Assembly: GCA_028023455.1 (NCBI GenBank)
Contig: JAQFVV010012573.1
Coordinates: 868,001 to 932,000, forward strand
DNA from: Epiperipatus broadwayi
Taxonomy: Eukaryota; Onychophora; Udeonychophora; Euonychophora; Peripatidae
DNA length: 64,000 nt
Reading direction: 5' to 3'
The position numbers were made by a program, and so were the translations under genes. The notes beneath the pieces are model-generated. The model worked only from the letters and a program-made list of their open reading frames with translations, was not told the origin of the DNA and made no database searches. Positions 21,528 through 34,159 of the stretch are shown one piece after another (the stretch's first letter is position 1; each line of letters starts with the position of its first letter).

Positions 21528-24400
21528 TATTCAAGTGAAATAAAAATATATAAATACCAGTATTTTATCTTTCTACAGACATTTCATTTATTTAAATAGA
21601 TTCTAAACACATGTATTTATATGAGAGAATGCTTTGTATAAACAATTAGTTATGAGTTAACAATCATATTTTTAAAATTAGATTTTGAAAATTATAATTA
21701 ATGATAATAAATTCATTAGTAATAACAAAAGGACTGTGTTTATTTTACTTTATTTTTCTAAAATTCTATATCTTACTAATAGCATTATTTAATAGGCAGA
21801 GAGAAAAGAAAAGGAATATATTATTTAAAAATATATTTTATTTGCTTGTAAAATAATTTATTTAAAAAATATTTTATTTTTGGAATTTTAAATAATTATT
21901 ATGTAAAAATTTTAGAATGGTTTTGGAACATGTCAAAGACATATAAAACATTGTTGAATGGCAGATCTTGATATCAGGAGACATTCAATGGTTACTACAG
22001 TTATTTCTTTGCATTATTATCTAACTAATGATGTAAAATTAAAAGTTATAGAGGTGCCCTCAATTTTTGGAAATGCCTTTCCTATTTTATTAATCTTTTC
22101 ATTTTATTTGTCTTAGTAAATAAATAACTATGGAAAGGAAAGGCCCTATAGCTTCACAAAATTATCTATTTGCCAATCACCATCTGGACAAATGGTTATC
22201 TGAAAAAAAAAATCAATAGGCTTCTAAGAATATTCAATAGTGATTATCTGTAAAAAATATGCAGATTCTAAAAATAAACAAAATTAGAAGTCGCCATTAA
22301 AATTTAAAAAAAAAAAATTCTTCATTAATTTGTTTATGAACATTTTCAATTTTAAAAAACTCTCTTAAAAAAAGATAAAGACTATTTTGAATAATATTTG
22401 CATTACCTTAAATAACATTTCTTCATTAGATTAGTTAAAATAAACCTGTTAAAGAATCTTCATTTTCATAAATGCTACAATTTAAAGAATCAACATTACT
22501 GCAGGTAAACATGAAAAAAAAAAAAAGGAACTTCATTGTTTATTTTCATTAAAACATATTTATTATTCAACCTATAAAAATATATTTAAATATTTTTTAA
22601 AAAAGATTTATTTTAGTTTTTCTCTCTCCCAGATGTTTAAAGAAGAACCGCAAAGTAAAAAGAAATATATTAGTTACTATTTTAGTTATTATATTATTGA
22701 CACATTTTTTACATACATTACTTTTAATATGTATTTTAATATTTGTGAATGAATGTTTACTCAGTAAATCCAATTGTCTTTACATATTATATTAGCTATT
22801 AAACATATTTATTAATTTTAAAATACTATAGTATGTTTTAACATTTTTGAGAGATATATTTAGTTTACAGATGTTTATAGTTTAGTATATCCAGTCTTTA
22901 TATTTGTGGCTTTATTTAAAAAATATTGCATTAGTAAGGTAAATGTTCTCTTAGTATTTTTATGGTTATACAGAAATGTATTTATATTTTAATCCGTTCA
23001 TAAATAATGAATTATAGAAAAGGAGTTCTAGCATTATTTTAAGTTTTCTCTAGGATAGAGATGTAGATAGTTAAGTTAACTAGTTATTTAATTATATATT
23101 CAGTTATGAATTTACATAGTAATATATTAATGATACCAAGACCTATATTTACTTATCTTAATAAACTTGAAAATATACTTTATCATGTATATTATAGTTA
23201 AGTTGTTTGTTTAATTAAATTTTAAACAAATGCATGCTTATGTTACTTAACAACAATCTAATTTATTACATTTTATTATAATAATATTTATGATGAAAAT
23301 ATACACTTATGTGATACATTATATTTCGTACATACACAACCACACTCAAACATAATTTTATTTATGTCAATTTATTTTTTTTCTTAGGAAAGTAGACACT
23401 AAAGAAAACTTATTCAATTATATAAACTTATTAATTGTAAAATAAATAAATAATTTTATTTTTTAAATAGAGATACATAAATTTAATTAAAATTTTTATT
23501 CATTAAATTTGTCTTTGTATTTAGTATTTAGTAAAAATTATATTTACAGGTGCATTCAGAACTCTGTGATATACTCTATTTAGATATTGTTTAACTATGA
23601 ATAGCAAGAAGAGATATAATAACAATTGAATATTTTATTTAGTTATGGTGCCCAAATGAATTTCATAATATACATTAAAAACACATAAATTAAGAAGATA
23701 TATATAATTTTTATATAAAAGATAAATATATATATATATTTAAAGAATATTTCCATGACATATAAGAAATATATTAAGATTTACTTTATAATATTATTAA
23801 TTTGGCTAAATTGGAATTCAATCATCACAAATATAATACCTATTTATTTAAATTAGATGTAGTTTGGATACAATAAAATGTACTTTTTGCCCCATGCTAT
23901 GTTGATGACTATATTTATTAACCATTACTACAAAAAAATTCATGTATAACCATAGTTCACTACTATATAGTCTTTATTACTTTGATTGACTGACACAGTA
24001 TACATAATCCATAGAATCTGTTCACGTAATTCACACAATTTTTTCTATAAACTTTTCATAAATAGTTCTCCCTCAAATATGTTTTTGTATTCTTAATATT
24101 CTCTATTCTTTTTACATATTTGGAATTTTTTTATTAATTGATTTAATTCACAGCATGTCCCACTAGGAGTGGCTTCAGTCCAGTGGTTGCTGAATTCAAT
24201 AATTTTAAAATTGGATTGCTGATTAGTACTACTGATACATTTCTTCTTAAGATGATATAAACAGTACCAGTAATCAAAAAATGTGTTTATTTTGATTTTA
24301 TCAATTGGATTAAGGACTTCAGAATAAATGGAAACTTTTTGCTTGTATTAAAGAATCGTAAACTTCAATTGAATGAAATGCTGCTTTTAAACTCATTGCA
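21528..24400. other. AT-rich non-coding DNA
   Basis: A long stretch without recognisable genes, RNA or element ends. Short A and T runs lie at 22207, 22305 and 22515. Composition is uniform. Confidence 0.45.
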
Positions 24401-24403
24401 ATT

Positions 24404-24502
24404 GGTGGTCAAGAGGTCAGCGTGACTGCCTTGCACTTGCAGGCAGTTGCCCGAGTTGCGGGTTCGCATCCCGGCTGATGCTATGACACTTAAAAAAAAG
24501 CG
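24404..24502 (+). mobile_element. tRNA-derived SINE
   Basis: It contains a Pol III internal promoter: box A TGGTCAAGAGG (about 24408-24418) and box B GGTTCGCATCC (about 24461-24471), spaced as in a tRNA with a long variable arm. The stem-like segment CTGCC...GGCAG lies between them. The tail CTGATGCTATGACACTT then A8 is shared with the copy at 8.7 kb. It lacks a proper acceptor stem, so it is not a functional tRNA. Such SINEs are transcribed by Pol III and mobilised by a LINE; whether the RTE family here is the partner cannot be told. Confidence 0.82.
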
Positions 24503-26360
24503 TTATATTCATATAAAAAAAATAGTGTAGTATAATCAACTTTTAGAATCACATGATATATTATATTAATTATTCTTATTCTTACTGCACTGCTGTAATA
24601 TTTAATTTGCTTAATAAAATAAAATATGCCTAATTTAAGTAATTCAGAATTATATTGATTTTTATTTTTTCATTTATTCGTTTAAAGCTTATGTTGCTAT
24701 GGTATAACTGTTACATTACTAAGATTTTGTGAGAAATTTTTTCTATAATTTGCCAAGTTTTCATTCAAAACTCATTTACTGATAGTATTTTAATATTTTA
24801 TAGAGGATCTATCATTTTGCCTTCAACAATTTTTATTTAGAATACTAAAAATATATATTTTTACTAGTTTAATATGTGTTGTTTTATTTTGTTTCAGCAA
24901 CTCCTTTACTATTTTGTAGATCATGTGAGAATATCTTTTTTTTCTCAATATAATCTATTCATTTTGACTCATTTCATTGTAAAAATTGGTTAAATATTTG
25001 TCAAATGTTTTCAATTACTTAGATTATTCTTAGTTTTTATTCAAGTTCATTTATTATAATTATGCTAATTTTCTTTACATTATATGATTTCCAATTTTTG
25101 ATTGCAATTAATAACTTTTGGTATTATTTACTACATATAGTAATGATTTTATCAAGTAGTAAATGGGTCAATTTAATAATGAAGATACAATTTATATACA
25201 ATATGCTAAATTCCATTATATTTGTAATATAGCAAATTGTGTTTATTGAATATTATCTTTATATGCATTTATTTTATTTATATGTGGCAAGTGAACCTTT
25301 TAAAAAAGTTTTTGAGCCAACCTTCAAATATTATATGACATCAGTACATACACAGGTAAAATCCATATTAAAAAAAATATTGCATTGTAATTTATCTGTT
25401 AGCTTCTGAAAAATATTTTTTTTAAATGAGACATTGACTATATATATGTTTTTCTCCACAGATTAAATTAACTTTTTTCACTGAATAACTCTTATTATAT
25501 TTTTGACTATTTTTTTGAACCTATTATGTGTAAATATATTATAGATATAATTGTATATGCTAAGATTGGTGTAGGAATACTAAATTATGACTATTTATTA
25601 CCAGATACAATGAAAGATTAGATTTCTACAGTACACAGTCATGATAGTTAAATCTCCAAATTCAGTTAATAATTTACATATCAACTGATATTTTCACATA
25701 AACTACAATATTTTCCAAAATCTGTTTAATTCAGTAAATGTCATAACATAGTTTTCCTTAGTTTTGACTTAGCTTAACTCATTATAGTAATATATATTAA
25801 GGCTACAATCTTAAAACTATGCACCTGAATAAATGACACTATGCACTTTATAAATATAATTATTACAACTTAACTCATTTTATGACTCTTTTATTTCAAC
25901 TAAGCTTATTTTAATTATTGATTGAAACAAATATTTGTGAACATTTGGGGTACTTTATGTTCTTCAGATTTCCTTTTTTCTTATTGTTATCTATATTTTT
26001 TTTATTTCATTATCTTAGTACTTTTAAATTCTTATTTTGAGAATTTCAGTAATTACTTTTATCTATCTTACTGGGTTAGTTTATTATTTTTAGATTGCTG
26101 ATTTTTTTTTGTTTGATTTCAATGAGTGAAACAGTAGTTTATTGGACAATAATCACTTCATTATTTATATTTAGAATTTTTTTGATTGATAATAGTGTTA
26201 TTTTTTCCAATTGTTTCTTTGATTTAGTGTTCTTTGATTTTTCTGCTTTTAATTCATTATTACTTACACACTTTTTATCGACTTTTCTATAATGGTAACA
26301 TTATTTAATATGATTTCCTCATCACAAATATGTTCTAACAACAAGTATTCTTTACCTTAT
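24503..26360. other. AT-rich non-coding DNA
   Basis: No feature is recognised. The hydrophobic frame at 26095-26292 has background base composition. Confidence 0.45.
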
Positions 26361-26371
26361 ACTACCCTATA

Positions 26372-27175
26372 TGGTAATATAGCATCGATTGATCCACGCC
26401 ATAAGATGGCACTGTTGCTAGTGAAAAACAAATAGATATAACATTACCGGGCTGATTTGATTATTATTTTGTAATGTTATCATGTTTTTTTTTTGTTGGT
26501 TTGGATTTTTTATTTTTTTTGGACCGTATTTTCTTTTTTTTTAAATAAATAAATTGATTTTTAAATTCCTTTTGTTAATATGTTTTTTAAAACCTTTTTT
26601 TTTTTTAAAAAAAAAAAAAAAAATTGTTGTTTAACAAAATTGGATTACAGTCTTTTTTTTTTTTAAAGTAACTTTTTTTGCTTTTGATTACGGTCTTCTT
26701 TTTTTTTAAGTAACTTTTTTTTTTCCTTTTTTTTGCTTTTTTAAACAACAACTTTTATATATTTTTTGGCATTTTTGGGTTTATTTAACGTGTTTTTATT
26801 TATAAAAACAATTACATCAAAAATTAATTGATATCTTTTTAAAATTTTGACGAACGAAAATGAAAAAAAATACATCGAAGCCAAAAAAAAAAAAAAAAAG
26901 TTATAATATAGTTTTCATCATTCAAAATACAGAAACCGTCACATCATATGCTGTACAATAGTTAAGAGTAATGTCTATAGAGAGTCTTGCATACTCGTCG
27001 CTAATAATGTTCAACATACTACAGATGTTGGGGTAAGGGTGCACTTCAACATCTTAGCGGTTGAACAGTTTACAGGCCATAAGATCTATGAGCAGCCTTG
27101 TAAACAGCATATTTATGTGCTTTAGCATAGAAACAGCACCAGCTTATGGCGTGGATCAATCGATGCTGTATTACC
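26372..27175. repeat. Segment bounded by 37-bp inverted repeats
   Basis: GCATCGATTGATCCACGCC within 26380-26400 is repeated in reverse complement at 27150-27168, and the flanks (GGTAATA outside, ATAAG-TGG inside) extend the match to about 37 bases with two or three differences. The interior is about 735 bases, much of it poly-T and poly-A. It may be a non-autonomous TIR element with eroded ends; no target duplication is evident. Confidence 0.55.
26465..26900. other. Homopolymer-dominated tract, sequence quality doubtful
   Basis: This stretch is built mainly from runs of 6-17 T or A separated by short words such as GGATTACAGTC and GATTACGGTC, which repeat imperfectly (near 26642 and 26688). 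It may be a real poly-T-rich tandem array or a low-accuracy consensus. Confidence 0.4.
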
Positions 27176-27409
27176 AAGAAAACATTATATATATACTGAA
27201 ATCTATTACTCAGGGTTCTGCAGGATGTAAAAGTAATTAATAGCCCCACAACTGGACATCCATACCCAGGGAAAAAAACCTGTACCGGTCGGTTTTGTCT
27301 GTTCATATAACAAGATCTAGCATCTAGGCAAAAATACCTCGAGTCCAATCATGCGCAAAATACATGTCAGGAACACTCATGAACTCTGCCCTATTTGCCT
27401 ATTTTCCAG

Positions 27410-27562
27410 ATCTACCAACTTATGAACAACAATTCTGATGATACTGATCTAACTTATTTTTCACCACCAGCATCGCAAAGCCATGACACAAAAGACTCTA
27501 ATTTGAATTTATTCATGTATAGAATATTATTGTTGGCAAGATTCGATAATCTAGTAAATTAA
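27410..27562 (+). CDS. Possible terminal exon, unknown product
   Basis: A plausible splice acceptor (TTTGCCTATTTTCCAG, ending at 27409) is followed by 50 open codons to TAA at 27560-27562. The peptide is polar: NNNSDDTDLTYFSPPASQSH then DTKDSNLNLFMYRILLLARF. A poly(A) signal AATAAA lies at 27596-27601. The composition is less AT-rich than the DNA around it. No family is recognised. No upstream exon was identified, and chance is a real alternative in such a short frame. Confidence 0.3.
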   Translation: MYQLMNNNSDDTDLTYFSPPASQSHDTKDSNLNLFMYRILLLARFDNLVN

Positions 27563-29600
27563 ACATTTTAAATAACATCAATATTATTACTATTCAATAA
27601 ATGAAACAATGACCTTGATATTTAGAAATATATATAAGATTTATTAAGTTAACGTGAGATATATATATATGACTGCTTACGTTATTTGTGTCAAAATACA
27701 AATAAAATGGGTATTTATCTCCCTTAGACGACATTAACCTCTCTTACAATACTATAAAAATGAGTGTATTTATTCTGCAATAACAAATAATTTATAGCTT
27801 TGTTTTAAGGTGGCTATTTATATGTCAGTAATTAGCAGATTAGATGGCATACCCAAGATTGTTAATAGTGCTGAATTACAGATATTTAAAGTTATTTAAA
27901 GCCACCATTAATATTACAATAGCATTTGAACCAATACATCAGATCATTGAATGTGATGGCAATGGTAATTATATTTAATTAATAAATTAATATTCGCATT
28001 TGCGAAATAAGAACGTATGTGGGAAGCTAATTTAGGAAATAATAATTGTGGCAGAAATAGCGTATATGAAAGTATGAATGAAAACATAAAAATGACAATC
28101 CATTTAGCATAATCATAACAGTATGATTTAGTAGTATTGATAGGCTTTAATGGGAATGAAATATGGGAGAGCGGTACATGCAAGATGGCAATGAAAAGAT
28201 CCATTTTTAAGATCCAAGAAGGTGCTTCAATTTACGGCTAAAGAAGGTGACTCTCTGAAAATTTTGGCAGGTTGGGTCACAAACAATGAATAATGCGCTT
28301 TATTGAATTGCCAGAGGCTGAACTTTGGCCAGAGCGAACCCTATGCAATAATATCTAGCACTGAAGAAGTCCCAAGGGGTTTACCAAACCTTGTCCTTGG
28401 TATTGGAAGTAAAAATGAATGAAGCACAAATATATATAAAACTAAAGGCCAGTATACACATAATGCTTGCATTAATATAAATATATAAACTTAATTAAGA
28501 AAGAAAGAATTATCACCTATCTTTATTCATAAAGACCCCTGTACTGGTATGATTTGATTTACTACATGGATATAGGATAAGTAAAATTAAAGCTAATATA
28601 ATAGCTCGTAGAACTAGGATTCCCCTACCCTTTTCCTTTTAATACTTTAAATTACACATAAACTTCCCACACACATATAACTAATACAAATCTTTGGCTT
28701 TAAGTGCTTTCATAAATACCTTACATATTATTAGATATATATATAAAGTAGGTGGTGGTTAGTGATTTCAAGAAAAAAATATTGATTTACTTCATATAAA
28801 TATATTTAAAGTTTTAGAAGTTGGTGCTATTATTTAATTAATAAAGAAACATTTTTAAGAAAACGGATTTTTGCTGTTTTTCAAAAATAATATTGTACAA
28901 TAATTATCTAATTTTTATTTTACTTCCCAGACTCGCAGACGCCTGCTATAATAAGAATAATAAATTTGTTTAAAAAAAAAACTAGATTAATTACCCTCCG
29001 AAAAGTAAGGAAGGTTTTCTTTTATTAAAAGAGATAGCATAGGCATTTGCGATTCTGGGGGAAATTATCAACATATAATTTTTTTTTTTTTATCAACATA
29101 TAATTTAGTATATGAAAATATAATAATGAAAATAAAATATTGCCACATAGATGTGAAATTAAGAAATAATAATTGTTCAGGAAAGGTTTAATGTAGGAGA
29201 GATTACTGCTAAGTTATATAGAGAGAACAAAGTACATTTAACTATCAAGGTAAGAATTTACAAATTAATTCATAATTAATATTAAATTTTACAAGGAAGG
29301 CTTTACAAAATGTTTAAAGAAACAGATAGGTGAGATTTAAAAATTGTTCAAGGTAAATTTAAGAATCTAGCAGCACCTAAAATTGTTACATCTGTACAAA
29401 CTTGGCTGTTCTTTTGGTGATATTCAGATTTCCCTCGAAGAACTAGATCTAGTTTGATGAGCATAGTTATTCAGACAAGTAGTATAAGTTTATTATTCAA
29501 TAAACAGGCATATAGTTATAGTCTATGAGTATTGGGATCCTGGGCACAGATTTCAGGGAAGGCCATCTTGAACGGCAAGAAAGGTGAAGTGGATTTACTC
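27563..29600. other. Mostly AT-rich non-coding DNA
   Basis: A richer patch at 28200-28400 reads on the minus strand as short broken protein-like stretches but has stops in every frame. It may be a worn element or pseudogene. The rest shows nothing. Confidence 0.4.
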
Positions 29601-29630
29601 ATGACACATTGAAATTAAACGAATGTGGAT

Positions 29631-29831
29631 TTATTTGGCAACTGCTTTCATTGACTGTTTTTGTTCATCCTTGGTCAAATTTAGCCTATTTTTATACTCT
29701 GTCTTGGTATTTGTGGAATGCTTTCTTGATTGGTCACTGCTAATCATTTTCTCTAATCCAATTTCCAAAAGAATTTTTACATAAACTTTACCCATTGTGC
29801 TGGAAGATGCCATTGTTAGAGAAGTATTCAA
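29631..29831 (-). CDS. Short polar ORF, possible exon or pseudogene fragment
   Basis: A 66-codon frame, ATG to TAA, with a lysine- and serine-rich product: MASSSTMGKVYVKILLEIGL, then KMISSDQSRKHSTNTKTEYK, ending KDEQKQSMKAVAK. It lacks the Ile/Phe/Tyr bias of noise frames in this DNA, and its stop overlaps an AATAAA. No homologue is recognised and no neighbouring exon is evident. It could be a small gene, a last exon or an old processed fragment. Confidence 0.3.
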   Translation of the reverse strand: MNTSLTMASSSTMGKVYVKILLEIGLEKMISSDQSRKHSTNTKTEYKNRLNLTKDEQKQSMKAVAK

Positions 29832-29839
29832 ATCGAAAT

Positions 29840-30360
29840 TAATTTGATAACAAATGTTTATGACAAAAGTAAATCAATTAAGTTTAGTTTCTCATTTTAA
29901 TTTTAGAGAAACTTTTAATTGAAGTTATTTTAAAAGATTAAACAAGATTAAGTTTCTCACCTTTAATTATTTTTGACTAAGTACAATGCATCTTCCATAT
30001 TGGATTTAAACAGAAAAGTATAATTTAATAGAAAAAGAATTTAAAAGACAAAATTTTATAGAACGACATATAACAAACTTTTCTAATAAATATTTGCTCA
30101 GTATGTTTGTCTCTACAATATCTATAGATATCTGAGCTGCAATTAATAAAATAATTACTATAACTTTTATAAATAAAAAATACAGAAAATATAATATATT
30201 TTGATATTATAAGTTTGTTACAATTAATTCTCCGTTACCTATTGCATATACACATTTCCCTTTTAAATACTATATTTATTAATTTTTTTTTTGTGTGTAT
30301 TTAAATTCAGATATTTATGCATATATCTTCGTTAAGAAATATTTTAGTTAATGATAAGAA
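29840..30360. other. AT-rich non-coding DNA
   Basis: Nothing is recognisable. Confidence 0.45.
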
Positions 30361-30369
30361 AAGGAACAA

Positions 30370-32115
30370 AAAATGTGTTGGTGAGCGGAATATATACGCA
30401 AGAATAGGGTTTGAATTTGGCTTGGTAGTGGAAGATTTGAGGTGGGCTGTGAAGTGCAATCTGAATCTCAGATTCCGCTTCAATATATATATATATATTG
30501 TAATGGGCACATATGTATGTTACATTATTTTTTATTAGTAAACATAAAAAAAAAAAGTTCGCCAATAAAAATTTCTTTCTTAAGAATTAAAAACTGAAAA
30601 TTAAAAAATCATCTTAAACTCGCATATATATAAAATCGCACAGATAAATAATTATTAAAATAAAACTTTATTAAAAAAAGAGTAGTTTAAAACTAAATTT
30701 TCAGAAAAGATTTAGAGATAAAAATATATGTTTAAGTTTGAAAACAAATTAATTAATCTTTTGTAAAATGGAAATGATTATTTTAATTAGTAAACTAGCC
30801 TTGGGCATTTAAATGTATAAGCATCAGTCAGATAGGAAAACAATAGAAACTAATAGCCAATGAATAAAAAACAATGGAATCGGACCTCAGCGAAAGGACC
30901 ATATCATCATCGATGACACAATGTCCATTGGATCCTCAAAATTATTATAAAAGGAAAGGTTTGAAAATAAAAGAATTAGTTATAATGATCCAGAGAAATA
31001 GACACTACCATAAACTGCACTACAGGGCGCCATCAAGGCATTTGAACCTAGAAAAATTTATAAAGTAGGAAGATAGCTATGGGCAGAATCGCTGTTATAC
31101 ACCGCACACTTTCGTTTTGCCTATGGAAGGGATTATAAGACATAAAATGCTGTTCCTTTCGATGGAGTTTTTTTTTATTGCTCTTCTTGTCTGATAGATG
31201 TAATATTCCTATCTGACGAGAAGCAGTTTCTTCTCTTAACCTAATTGTGCTGCCATATTCGTATTACATTGAACACATCGATATATCAGATGGATTAAAG
31301 TTTGGTTTGACTGTGAACCTTTGGTCTAAGATTAAACAAGGATTGAATATTTTCTTTTCAAATGCAAATATATGTAGTCTATTCATACTCAACACTCTAA
31401 ATAAAGATACATTAAATTTAAGTTGGTTATAGACACTTGCATGGGTTCGTTACCGGTTGATTCGATCAAAATATATATAGACATTCAGTAAATATTGATA
31501 CCTTATGGTGAGTATCTAAAATGTATTTATTTGGATGTCTTTTAAGTTATTGGTGTTAATGCAAGCATCTTATGGTGAATGCTATTGGGTTACTTATAAA
31601 TTTCCCTCTGCAATTGATGGTATCAATGATTTTGTATTTTGATCATTTATGTTTATTTTGAAATGTTTTTGACCATGGAATCTACATAACCGATCTATAC
31701 TCAACATTTTTAAACAAATCTGTGCGAACTAATAATAGTATAAAATCTAAAATGTAAATTAAAAATCTAAAATAAAAGTAAAAATAATGTTAAATGTTAA
31801 AGTAAACATATTAAAATAATAATGTTAAATCTTATATATATGTGCATAAACAAATTTTTGTATGTTAATTACTGGCATGGCTTATTTTATTTATTTTTTT
31901 AATATTGAAATATAATTAGATAAGATATCCCTGAGCTAGTGACATGGGCTAACGACCGGAATCAAAATTTAAAAAAAAAAAAAAAATATTTTTTTTTTGA
32001 CTTACGTATCTGCCTACTTTATAAATTTTTCTAGGTTCAAATGCCTAGATGGCGCTCTGTAGTGCAATTTACGGTAGTGTCTGTTTCTCTAGATTGTTAT
32101 AATATATATATATAT
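30370..32115. repeat. Long non-coding repeat R1, copy A
   Basis: It aligns in patches along its length with 57110-59175. Examples are the left block ending TTCAATATATATATATTGTAA, the ACATTATTTT block, ATGGAAATGATT near 30769, TATTCGTATTACATTGA near 31257, TGTAGTCTATTCATACTCAACA near 31372, TGAGCTAGTGAC near 31933 and GGTTCAAATGCCTAG near 32035. It has no long open frame. The conserved TTGTAAYGG start and AT-rich end would suit a large solo LTR, but copy A also contains an internal 95-bp inverted repeat (separate entry). The element class is unresolved. Confidence 0.7.
30985..32101. repeat. Internal 95-bp inverted repeat pair within R1 copy A
   Basis: 30985-31077 and 32006-32101 are reverse complements over about 95 bases at roughly 85-90 percent by eye. 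Shared words are CAGACACTACC-TAAA, GCACTACAG-GCGCCATC and GGCATTTGAACCTAG. The outer ends read ATAATGATCCAGAG and its counterpart. This resembles terminal inverted repeats of a 1.1-kb non-autonomous DNA element. The 64-codon frame at 30874-31068 runs into the left repeat and is not supported as a gene. Confidence 0.65.
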
Positions 32116-33780
32116 ATTAATTATAAGTGTAAAATCATTTTAAAGTACAATAGTTTTACATTTTTATTTACTATGCAAATATTAAAATGCTAAAATAAAT
32201 AAAGCTAAAAATGTATTGTACATTAAATGCTTTTTTTTATCATGAAATAAAAAGCAAAAAATTAATTGTTTCTTCAACTACAATTGAAGTTTTTAAATTT
32301 AATGTAAAATAAAATCATGGAGCTTCCAGAAATTAATTAAGTCAATTCCTATTTTTCATAACAAGGGATTGATTTGATTAATTTCTGTAACACTCCCCCT
32401 GCTTTTATTTCAATTTGAATCTAAAACCCACAATTATGGTTGAAGAAATAATTATCTTTTTGATTTTTGGTGCATGGTAAATAAAAGCATTTAATGCAAT
32501 TTTTTTTATCTCTATTTATTTTATCATGTATTTTATGATATGAAAAATTAAGTGAATTGTTATTATTAAAATTACTAGCTAGAGGAAAATTGTATCAACA
32601 ACTAATAAAGAAGTGATGGAAGTAAAATGTATAATTGCTGTACTTGAGCAGGTTAGTTAAATTCAAAATCTTAGGTTGATTTGAATTTCTAAATTGATGA
32701 ATTATTACTGATTACTAAATGCACATCTACATTACTTTAAGTTTTTCCATGTTTAAAGACAGGAACCAGAAAGTAATATGAAAATGGGGATTTAAAATGT
32801 AATAGAACATCTGCTAATCAATGTTTTTTCAAGCTTACAGTAGATAGTATTGAAGTAGAGATCTGCTCTTGTTTTTTTTACATATTGAGTGATCTGAAGA
32901 ATTATGTAATTTGTTATTATCCTACAAAATATTTTTGTAAAACTGCTATAAGAACTTTGGAGTATCTTACAGTATACTCTTATTAGTTTTAATATTCATG
33001 TAACCATGTGGTCTAACAACTGCTGATGCGTTTTAGTAAATATTCTTAAAAAAATAATAATATTCTAAATTTCTGTCTTGTTGTCGCAAGGTTTAATCTA
33101 CTAATTCAAAACATAATAGCAATCTATAATAGTTATTCCTTTTTATAACCTTTTTTAATACACAGGTGTGTATTTTATATCTATATATAAATACAGCTTG
33201 TTATTTGTTTTGGTTGGGTTGAGTTCAAAGTTTTTATAGATGAATTTTAATGATAGTAATAAATATATTTGTAGAATTGAAATGAAGACTAATAAGTATA
33301 TAATTTTTAATGTCTTTCATTTCATATTTCTTAAATATCAATATTATATATCACACTCCATTTTTCTTAAATACAAATATCACACATTCTTTCAACTCGT
33401 GTACTTTTATTACTTGGTATACAGCTTTTTAAACAATATTGTTTCACTAAAATTACTGGGTGAATTGCAATTTTTTATTCCAGCTATTTATTTATTTAGA
33501 GTATCAGTTATCTTCTTATGATCTTATTCAAATTTGAGTCATTTTCAAAATCTGTTACATTTTACACAATTTACATATTTTAGTTTAAATTCAGCTGAAT
33601 ACTTCTATAGATCGAGGATATTACTTTTTAATACTCTTTTTTATAATTATGTTTGACTCTTTTGAATTGCATAAAAATATTATCTTATATCTCTTTAACA
33701 ATTTAACTATTTGTAGTAATGCTGTATATATTGAAGTCTTAAAAATTACTACTTTTTTGTTAGGCAAAATATAATTCCAT
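32116..33780. other. AT-rich non-coding DNA with a small hairpin
   Basis: AGAAATTAATTAAGTCAATTCC at about 32329 and its imperfect complement at about 32366-32388 form a small hairpin. Otherwise nothing is seen. The frame at 33240-33521 is Tyr/Phe/Ile-rich noise containing a short internal duplication (ATTTCTTAAATA and TTTTTCTTAAATA). Confidence 0.45.
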
Positions 33781-33842
33781 TTTTCAGTAAATTAATTTCG
33801 ATACTACCAGTGTTCCTTTTTGCTTAGCATTTTTGTCAAACC

Positions 33843-33843
33843 A

Positions 33844-33877
<34 letters not shown>

Positions 33878-33885
33878 TGGTTTGA

Positions 33886-33926
<41 letters not shown>

Positions 33927-33935
33927 ATCTCAAAT
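33843..33935. repeat. Double TA microsatellite joined by a short inverted repeat
   Basis: CAAACCAGTATA-(TA)n-TATACTGGTTTGAGATTATAAT-(AT)n-ATAATAATCTCAAA: two TA runs, each flanked by short complementary arms, forming two adjacent hairpins. Confidence 0.75.
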
Positions 33936-33939
33936 AATA

Positions 33940-34158
33940 AGATGGAGTACAATTGCCAACAAATACTTCTTTAAGATGATCAATTGACACGTTACAACCA
34001 ATTAAAAGCCAACACAATGGGCACTAAAATTATAACCTCATGTAAAGAGATGGAGAAAGCTTGATGCCAAATGCTTCAAGATGATCGCTCAGCACCTTAT
34101 AACTGATGGAAAGCCAACATGTTGGAGAAATCAAAATTATATAACCTAGAAAAGAGAT
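33940..34158. repeat. Two-unit diverged tandem duplication, period 109 bp
   Basis: 33940-34048 and 34049-34158 both begin AGATGGAG and share AAGATGATC, AAAGCCAACA and ATTATA-ACCT-in order. On the minus strand both units are partly open and read CWLxIxxxVxxDHLxx in the same register, but the frames are broken by stops between them, so I treat it as a DNA repeat. Confidence 0.6.
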
Positions 34159-34159
34159 A

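Noticed and set aside
24404-24502. Functional tRNA gene
   Set aside because: Boxes A and B are good, but there is no matching acceptor stem and it ends in the family tail plus A-run, so it is a SINE.
27070-27348. 92-codon minus ORF, Cys- and Arg-containing
   Set aside because: It runs through the right inverted repeat at 27139-27175 and has no recognisable domain or splice support. I could not exclude a fragment of an element gene.
30874-31068. 64-codon plus ORF
   Set aside because: It lies inside repeat R1 copy A and is not conserved in copy B.
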